Shown here in pieces: positions 7,152-12,103 of a DNA stretch of 12,103 nt. How positions within the stretch are numbered: the first letter of the stretch is position 1; each line of letters opens with the position of its first letter. The position numbers were made by a program, and so were the translations under genes. The notes under the pieces were generated by a model. That model was not told the origin of the DNA. It ran no database searches and saw only the letters and a program-made list of their open reading frames with translations. This DNA is from Saprospiraceae bacterium UBA7328 (lineage in GTDB: Bacteria; Bacteroidota; Bacteroidia; Chitinophagales; Saprospiraceae): the NCBI GenBank assembly GCA_002471345.1, contig DKPS01000201.1:1-12103 (forward strand), written 5' to 3'.

Positions 7152-9119
7152 ATGAAATATCTAAAATACCTTCTTAGACTACTATTGGCCCTTTTGGTTA
7201 TTGGATTATTGGCCTTAATCTGGTTTTTCAAGATACGCACCACTGAACGATCCTACATCGACACAGCACCCTTAAGCACTAAAGTCCATAATGGTCAAAC
7301 AGCAGATTTCAATGATAATAGGAATGCCTACTTCGGAGATCTTCACATCCATACCAGTTGGTCTTTTGATGCATTTGTGATGAATGTTAGGACCAGTCCC
7401 GATGATGCTTATCGATTTGGAAAAGGAGAGCCAATCAACCATGCTATAGGCAAACAGATACAAATAGGACGTCCACTCGACTTTATGGCAGTGACAGATC
7501 ATGCTGAATATATGGGCGTTTTTATGGAAATGCAGGATGCTGAAAGTTCTCTAGGGAAATTGGAAATGGCAAAGGAGTTTATAGATCCAGAGGAAGGCAT
7601 AGATCCAGAACAAGCAAGTAAGTCAGGTGCCAATGATGCCTTGAAAAAATTTATGAAAATAGGTGTCAGTCTGGCCACAAGTTCACCTTATGAAGAGCTT
7701 GTCCAAGAAGATTTTATTCAGACTGTATGGCAACGTGTGGTGGAAGCTGCGGACAGACATTATCAGCCAGGAAGGTTCACCACTTTTCCTGCTTATGAGT
7801 GGTCTTCTGCACCTATGCAGTACTTTCCTAAAGAGCGGCTTTCTCTAAAATTACATCGTAATGTGGTATTCAAAGGAGGTAAAGTGTCGGGTGCTCCTTT
7901 CTCTGCTTTCAATTCTCAAGACCCTGAAGATTTATGGGCTTGGATGGATCAGGAACGTACCAAAGGGGTTGAGATACTAGCTATTCCACATAATACCAAT
8001 ATGAGCAGTGGTGCGGCGTACAATAGCGAGACGAGAAGTGGAAAGCCTTTGACTCTCGAATATGCACAAAATCGATCTCGTAATGAACCGATTAATGAAG
8101 TAGTTCAGATAAAAGGACAGTCCATGACTCATCCTATTTTATCACCTAATGATGAGTTTTCTGAGTTCGAATTGTATCCTTATTCCTCGTCATTCTCCGT
8201 AAAAGCACCACTTAGCAAACCTGAACATAGCTATGTTAGAGGAGCATTAAAAGATGGATTAGCATTCGAAAAAGAACTGGGAGCTAATCCTTTCAAATTT
8301 GGATTCATCGGCAGTTCAGATAGTCATAATGCAGCAACAGCTGTAGAGGAGGATAATTACTTTGGGAAAATAGGCCTAGCAGATCCTACGCCATCTCTCC
8401 GTCTGAATCCACCAGAAGAAAGACTAACAAAATATATGAGTGCTGCAGGATTAGCAGGAGTATGGGCTAAAGAAAATACCAGAGAAGCCATCTTCGAAGC
8501 TATGGAGCGGAAAGAAACATTTGCTACTTCTGGGCCAAGGATTAAACTCAGATTTTTTGCAGGATGGGATATGGAGGTTGATTCACTAGGCGACATCGAT
8601 TGGATAGAAAAAGCTTATGCGAATGGAGTGCCGATGGGAAGTGACTTGAAAGGTCAGGTGAGAGGAGACAGGGGCGAGGAGTCAGGAAGAGGTCAATCAC
8701 CGTCTTTCATCATTCAGGCTATTAAGGATGTGGAAAGTGCGAATCTAGATCGAGTGCAAGTCATCAAAGGATATTTGGATGATGAAGGCAAGCAGCAAGA
8801 GAAGATTTATGAAGTGGTATGGGCTGGAGATAGACAAATTAATGCCAATGGTAAATTACCTGCTATTGGAAACACAGTTGACATTCCGACGGCTACTTAT
8901 ACAAACAGTGTAGGAGATGTAAGTCTACAAACCATTTGGACAGATCCAGAATTTGATGGAAGTCAGTCGGCTTTTTATTATCTGAGAGTTTTAGAAATTC
9001 CTACTCCGAGGTGGTCTACTTATGATGCAGCGGCCTTAGGAATTGAGCCTCTACCAGATCTGCCTACGACTATTCAGGAGAGGGCTTGGTCTTCTCCGAT
9101 ATGGTATAAGGAAAACTAA
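7152..9119 (+). CDS. DUF3604 family protein, membrane-anchored, PHP-like metal site (first of a tandem pair)
   Basis: This 655-residue protein has an N-terminal membrane helix (about residues 6-26) followed by RT; the rest is probably periplasmic. DUF3604 proteins carry metal-site motifs like those of PHP phosphoesterases. Seen here are AYFGDLHIHTSWSFDA (H65, H67), FMAVTDHAEY (D116, H117, E119), FPAYEW (E216), AIPHNTN (H280), INEVVQIKG (E316) and FIGSSDSHN (D390, H392). The C-terminal ERAWSSPIWY motif is also typical. This points to a metal-dependent hydrolase, but the substrate is unknown and I do not name one. The ATG at 7152 directly precedes the anchor. Compared with the next gene it has two extra loops, at about residues 144-161 (with an IDPEEG-IDPEQA duplication) and 503-515 (Gly/Arg/Glu-rich). 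It probably heads a transcription unit with the following DUF3604 and FMN-oxidase genes. Confidence 0.93.
   Translation: MKYLKYLLRLLLALLVIGLLALIWFFKIRTTERSYIDTAPLSTKVHNGQTADFNDNRNAYFGDLHIHTSWSFDAFVMNVRTSPDDAYRFGKGEPINHAIGKQIQIGRPLDFMAVTDHAEYMGVFMEMQDAESSLGKLEMAKEFIDPEEGIDPEQASKSGANDALKKFMKIGVSLATSSPYEELVQEDFIQTVWQRVVEAADRHYQPGRFTTFPAYEWSSAPMQYFPKERLSLKLHRNVVFKGGKVSGAPFSAFNSQDPEDLWAWMDQERTKGVEILAIPHNTNMSSGAAYNSETRSGKPLTLEYAQNRSRNEPINEVVQIKGQSMTHPILSPNDEFSEFELYPYSSSFSVKAPLSKPEHSYVRGALKDGLAFEKELGANPFKFGFIGSSDSHNAATAVEEDNYFGKIGLADPTPSLRLNPPEERLTKYMSAAGLAGVWAKENTREAIFEAMERKETFATSGPRIKLRFFAGWDMEVDSLGDIDWIEKAYANGVPMGSDLKGQVRGDRGEESGRGQSPSFIIQAIKDVESANLDRVQVIKGYLDDEGKQQEKIYEVVWAGDRQINANGKLPAIGNTVDIPTATYTNSVGDVSLQTIWTDPEFDGSQSAFYYLRVLEIPTPRWSTYDAAALGIEPLPDLPTTIQERAWSSPIWYKEN
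7581..7616 (+). repeat. 18-bp imperfect tandem duplication inside the first DUF3604 gene
   Basis: Two consecutive 18-base units (7581-7598 and 7599-7616) both begin ATAGATCCAGA and match at 14 of 18 positions. They encode IDPEEG and IDPEQA. The reading frame is kept. The paralogue at 9245 lacks this expansion, so it probably arose by slippage or short duplication after the genes separated, in a surface loop between conserved blocks. Confidence 0.75.
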
Positions 9120-9244
9120 TAAAAAAGAGATATCAGTCATTTCATCTAAACAAATATGAGAATTGGTTTTAAGGAAATAAGTACACCAGTTTATTCAAAA
9201 AAAATCGGTTTACGCTTACCTTTTCGTTTTTAAATGACATCATT

Positions 9245-11155
9245 ATGAAATACTTTTTCCGCTCCCTACTAGCTCTCATACTCATCGCACTTCTAGGCTA
9301 CATCTGGTTCTTTCATATTCGAACTACCAAGCAAGCCTACATTGAGACAGCACCCATTGCTACGAAAGTAAATACGGCTCAAACAGCTGATTTTAATGAA
9401 AACAGGAATGCATACTTTGGAGATTTGCATGTACATACCAGTTGGTCTTTTGATGCTTTTATCTTTAATGTGCGGACGAGTCCAGATGATGCTTACAATT
9501 TTGCCAAAGGCCAAGCTATCCCCCATGCAGGAGGTGAACCTATACAAATGAAGCGGCCTCTGGACTTCATGGCAGTGACTGATCACTCTGAGTACATGGG
9601 TATCATGATGCAGATGCAAGATGCGGATAATCCACTGGCAAAATTAGACATAGCTAAAGACATCAACAGTCCTGATAGAGATGAGTCTTTAAAAGCCTTT
9701 GGTAAAATAGGAATGAGTATGGCTACCAGTTGGCCTTATAAAGAACTCTTGCAAAAGGATATCATTCAGAGCACTTGGCAACGGATAGTGGAGGCAGCTG
9801 ATCGTCATTATGAACCTGGGAAGTTTACCACTTTCCCTGCCTATGAGTGGACTTCAAATCCATCTAAGGTTTTTGCTATAAAGCAATATGCCCAAAATAT
9901 GCACCGCAACGTTGTTTTTAAAGGAGGTAAAGTATCAGGTATACCTTTCTCTGCTTTTAATTCTCAAGATCCTGAAGATTTGTGGAAATGGATGGATAAA
10001 GAACGAGCTAAAGGTATAGAAGTAATGGCCATACCGCACAATGCCAATATGAGCAATGGACTGATGTATAATGCCGAAACCATGAGTGGAAAAGCATTAA
10101 CAGCTGACTATGCAAAAAACCGTACCCGTAACGAACCTATCAATGAAGTAGTACAGATCAAAGGTCAGTCCATGACCCACCCTATCCTATCGCCAAATGA
10201 CGAATTCGCTGATTATGAACTATACGCCTACACTTTCACCTCTTCCTTTCCACCACCTCCAAGCCAACCGGAGCATAGCTATGTTCGAGGAGCTTTAAAA
10301 GATGGATTAGCCTTTGAAAAATCTTTGGGGACTAATCCATTTAAATTTGGATTTATTGGCAGTTCGGATGGACACAATGGAGCAAGTGCAGTGGAGGAAG
10401 ATAATTTTATTGGCAAACTAGGAGTTGTTGATGCTACACCAGAAGTTCGTATGGATGAGAGCAGACTAAGACCAAATAGATATTGGAGTGCTGCAGGATT
10501 GGCAGGGGTTTGGGCCAAAGAAAATACCAGAGAAGCCCTATTCGAAGCCATGGAGCGAAAAGAAACTTTTGCCACTTCAGGCCCTCGTATGAAGGTGCGA
10601 TTTTTTGCAGGCTGGGATATGGAGATAGATTCGCTTTCTGGCAATGATTGGTTAGATAATGCTTATGCGAATGGAGTACCTATGGGAGGTGATTTGAGGG
10701 GTATGGCGAGAGGTGAGAGTAATCTGTCACCGACATTCATTATTCAAGCTATAAAAGACGCTGACGGAGCCAATCTTGATAGAGTGCAAGTAATTAAAGG
10801 CTATTTAGATCAAGACGGTACTCCTCAAGAAACGATTTTTGAGGTAGCTTGGGCAGGTGATAGAAATGTCGATCCTAATGGTAAACTTACAGCTATAGGT
10901 ACTACAGTTGATGTTGCAACTGCCACTTATACTAATGACATAGGAGCAATCAGTCTACAGACGACGTGGACAGATCCCTCATTTGATACAAGTCAGTCTG
11001 CAGCATATTATGTGAGAGTATTGGAGATTCCTACACCTAGATGGTCGACTTACGATGCTGCAGCTCTTGGTGTTGCTCCAATATCAGGCGTGCCTCCAAC
11101 TACTCAAGAGAGGGCTTGGTCTTCTCCAATTTGGTATAATGGAAATTCTAAGTAA
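9245..11155 (+). CDS. DUF3604 family protein, membrane-anchored, PHP-like metal site (second of a tandem pair)
   Basis: This 636-residue protein is a close paralogue of the gene at 7152, in the same order and orientation. In one directly aligned block (residues 347-385 here) 34 of 39 positions are identical. It has an N-terminal membrane helix (about 7-23). The metal-site motifs are all kept: GDLHVHTSWSFDA (H62, H64), AVTDHSEY (D113, H114, E116), FPAYEW (E201), AIPHNAN (H265), INEVVQIKG and FIGSSDGHN (D375, H377). The C-terminal ERAWSSPIWY block is also kept. Both copies therefore look active. Differences cluster in loops, including a proline-rich FPPPPS (335-340) in place of the first copy's SFSVKAPLS, and a shorter stretch at about 487-495. 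The substrate is unknown. The 125-bp spacer before it is AT-rich with no firm promoter. The FMN-oxidase gene begins 29 bp after its stop, consistent with one transcript. Confidence 0.93.
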   Translation: MKYFFRSLLALILIALLGYIWFFHIRTTKQAYIETAPIATKVNTAQTADFNENRNAYFGDLHVHTSWSFDAFIFNVRTSPDDAYNFAKGQAIPHAGGEPIQMKRPLDFMAVTDHSEYMGIMMQMQDADNPLAKLDIAKDINSPDRDESLKAFGKIGMSMATSWPYKELLQKDIIQSTWQRIVEAADRHYEPGKFTTFPAYEWTSNPSKVFAIKQYAQNMHRNVVFKGGKVSGIPFSAFNSQDPEDLWKWMDKERAKGIEVMAIPHNANMSNGLMYNAETMSGKALTADYAKNRTRNEPINEVVQIKGQSMTHPILSPNDEFADYELYAYTFTSSFPPPPSQPEHSYVRGALKDGLAFEKSLGTNPFKFGFIGSSDGHNGASAVEEDNFIGKLGVVDATPEVRMDESRLRPNRYWSAAGLAGVWAKENTREALFEAMERKETFATSGPRMKVRFFAGWDMEIDSLSGNDWLDNAYANGVPMGGDLRGMARGESNLSPTFIIQAIKDADGANLDRVQVIKGYLDQDGTPQETIFEVAWAGDRNVDPNGKLTAIGTTVDVATATYTNDIGAISLQTTWTDPSFDTSQSAAYYVRVLEIPTPRWSTYDAAALGVAPISGVPPTTQERAWSSPIWYNGNSK

Positions 11156-11184
11156 TTCCATAGAACCTAAAACAATATTAAACT

Positions 11185-12103
11185 ATGGAAAAATTTACAG
11201 CACAAGATTATCAAATGAAAACCTATGGAGAAGGCCTCCAAGGGAAACTTCCACTACTTACTCCATTATGGAAAAAGATGGAAGAAGAAGCCTATGCTAA
11301 AATGGAAGAAGGGGCAAGGTCCTATATCAATGGTGGTGCTGGTCTGGGTCATACTGTAGACAACAATCGCAATGATTTCAATAGATATCGCATCGTACCC
11401 CAAATGCTAAAAAATGTGGAAGTCAGAGATACAAGTACCAATTTACTTGGCGTAGATATGGCGGCACCATTTTTCTTATGCCCTGTCGGAGTAGCTGAGA
11501 TGGTTCATCCTGAAGGGGATTTAGCCATTGCAAAAGGAGCAGCCCCAACGGGCACTCCGTATATATTTTCTAATCAAGGTTCTTTTCCCATGGAAACCTG
11601 TGCTTCAGCCATGAGAGAAACACCACATTTCTTTCAGTTGTATTGGTCTAAGTCAAGAGCCTTGGTTTCTAGTTTCGTAAAAAGAGCAGAAGCTTGTGGA
11701 TCAAAGGGAATAGTACTGACTTTGGACACTACTCTATTGGGATGGCGAACTGGAGATATGGACATTGCCTATCTGCCTTTTTTACTTGGGAAAGGAATCG
11801 CTCAATACACCTCTGATCCTGTTTTCAGGAAATTGGTAGAAGAAGAGATAGTACAAGAACATCCAGAATTGGATCCAAAATCTCCAAAATATAAGGAAGT
11901 ATTTGGCCAAACTTGTGCTATCATGTTTACAAAGATTTATAACAATTCTGCTACAACATGGGATGATTTAGCATTTCTCAGAGATCAAACCTCACTACCC
12001 ATTATTCTAAAAGGTATACTTCACAAAGACGATGCTAAACTGGCTGTAAAATATGGAATGGATGGAGTCTTTGTTTCTAATCATGGAGGAAGACAAGTAG
12101 ATG
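11185..12103 (+). CDS. FMN-dependent alpha-hydroxy-acid oxidase, lactate 2-monooxygenase type (3' end outside window)
   Basis: The reading frame runs from ATG 11185 to the window edge: 306 complete codons, no stop. It has no signal peptide, so it is cytoplasmic. Family features in order are ARSYINGGAG (Y47), the FMN-barrel start APFFLCPVGVAEMVHPEGDLA (about 94-114), YIFSNQGS (126-133), HFFQLYW (Y153), GIVLTLDT (D181), GWRTGDMD, LPIILKGIL (K276) and VFVSNHGGRQVD, which contains the catalytic base H300 and R303. The long stretch after GWR, with YLPFLLGKGIAQYTSDPVFR, is typical of the lactate 2-monooxygenase branch rather than of short glycolate oxidases. Members oxidise a 2-hydroxy acid to a 2-oxo acid or, with decarboxylation, to a shorter acid; the exact substrate is not decided. 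By comparison with roughly 390-residue relatives about 80-90 residues, including the last FMN-phosphate-binding strands, lie beyond the edge. It follows the second DUF3604 gene by 29 bp. Confidence 0.9.
   Translation, partial: MEKFTAQDYQMKTYGEGLQGKLPLLTPLWKKMEEEAYAKMEEGARSYINGGAGLGHTVDNNRNDFNRYRIVPQMLKNVEVRDTSTNLLGVDMAAPFFLCPVGVAEMVHPEGDLAIAKGAAPTGTPYIFSNQGSFPMETCASAMRETPHFFQLYWSKSRALVSSFVKRAEACGSKGIVLTLDTTLLGWRTGDMDIAYLPFLLGKGIAQYTSDPVFRKLVEEEIVQEHPELDPKSPKYKEVFGQTCAIMFTKIYNNSATTWDDLAFLRDQTSLPIILKGILHKDDAKLAVKYGMDGVFVSNHGGRQVD

Noticed and set aside
9217..9224. Promoter TACCTTTT before the second DUF3604 gene
   Set aside because: One mismatch to TAnnTTTG and no -33 element; common by chance in AT-rich DNA.
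9293..9619. Minus-strand open frame of 108 codons
   Set aside because: Antisense to the conserved N-terminal region of the second DUF3604 gene; the same opening appears at 7272-7502 in the first copy, as expected from conservation of the sense protein.
10279..10644. Minus-strand open frame of 121 codons inside the second DUF3604 gene
   Set aside because: It is wholly antisense to a strongly conserved coding region. A similar antisense opening occurs at 8357-8596 in the first copy, which follows from shared codon structure of the paralogues.
7152..11155. Recent duplication or gene conversion of the DUF3604 genes
   Set aside because: The longest identical DNA runs I found are only about 20-25 bases (for example 7350-7372 and 9434-9456), with many synonymous differences between, so the duplication looks old and no conversion tract stands out.
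1..12103. CRISPR array, tRNA, rRNA, transposase, toxin-antitoxin or phage genes
   Set aside because: Both strands were read for these; no regularly spaced repeats, cloverleaf or matching protein motifs were seen.

Overview
The window is an AT-rich stretch of bacterial DNA that most resembles a Bacteroidota genome (Cytophagia or Flavobacteriia type). The reasons are the codon use, the absence of clear Shine-Dalgarno sequences before most starts, signal peptides ending in forms such as 'FSQ' or 'ANAQ', and the protein families present. No taxonomic marker gene is present, so this is inference. Coding density is high and no gene-free stretch exceeds about 210 bases. There are no rRNA, tRNA, CRISPR or insertion-sequence genes.

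Left block, plus strand (1-4308): a DJ-1/PfpI (Hsp31-like) protein that enters from beyond the left edge with a membrane helix at its N-terminus; 20 bp later a periplasmic Cys-type sulfatase with a C-terminal membrane anchor; then a 208-bp spacer with two hairpin structures; then a DUF1254/DUF1214 lipoprotein.

Middle (4325-6988), minus strand: one 887-residue secreted protein that joins two esterase modules, an N-terminal SGNH/GDSL hydrolase and a C-terminal sialate O-acetylesterase-type domain. It converges on the DUF1254 gene, with only 16 bp between the stop codons. It diverges from the next gene across a 163-bp spacer (6989-7151) that carries a 10-bp direct repeat at 21-bp spacing.

Right block, plus strand (7152-12103): two tandem, clearly paralogous, membrane-anchored DUF3604 proteins with PHP-like metal-site motifs, separated by a 125-bp spacer (9120-9244) in which I see nothing firm. 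An FMN-dependent alpha-hydroxy-acid oxidase of the lactate 2-monooxygenase type follows after 29 bp and runs off the right edge.

Five of the seven proteins are predicted to be exported or membrane-anchored hydrolase-like proteins (sulfatase, DUF1254 lipoprotein, double esterase, two DUF3604). A reasonable but unproven reading is an accessory catabolic neighbourhood. In it, sulfate and acyl groups are removed outside the cytoplasm, the DUF3604 proteins process an unknown substrate, and the cytoplasmic FMN enzyme oxidises a 2-hydroxy acid. No SusC/SusD pair, sulfatase-maturating enzyme, regulator or transporter is in the window, so it is not a classical polysaccharide utilisation locus as seen here. 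Nothing in the window proves a new system. The most unusual items are the DUF3604 tandem pair, the double esterase, the spaced direct repeat and the long hairpin element.
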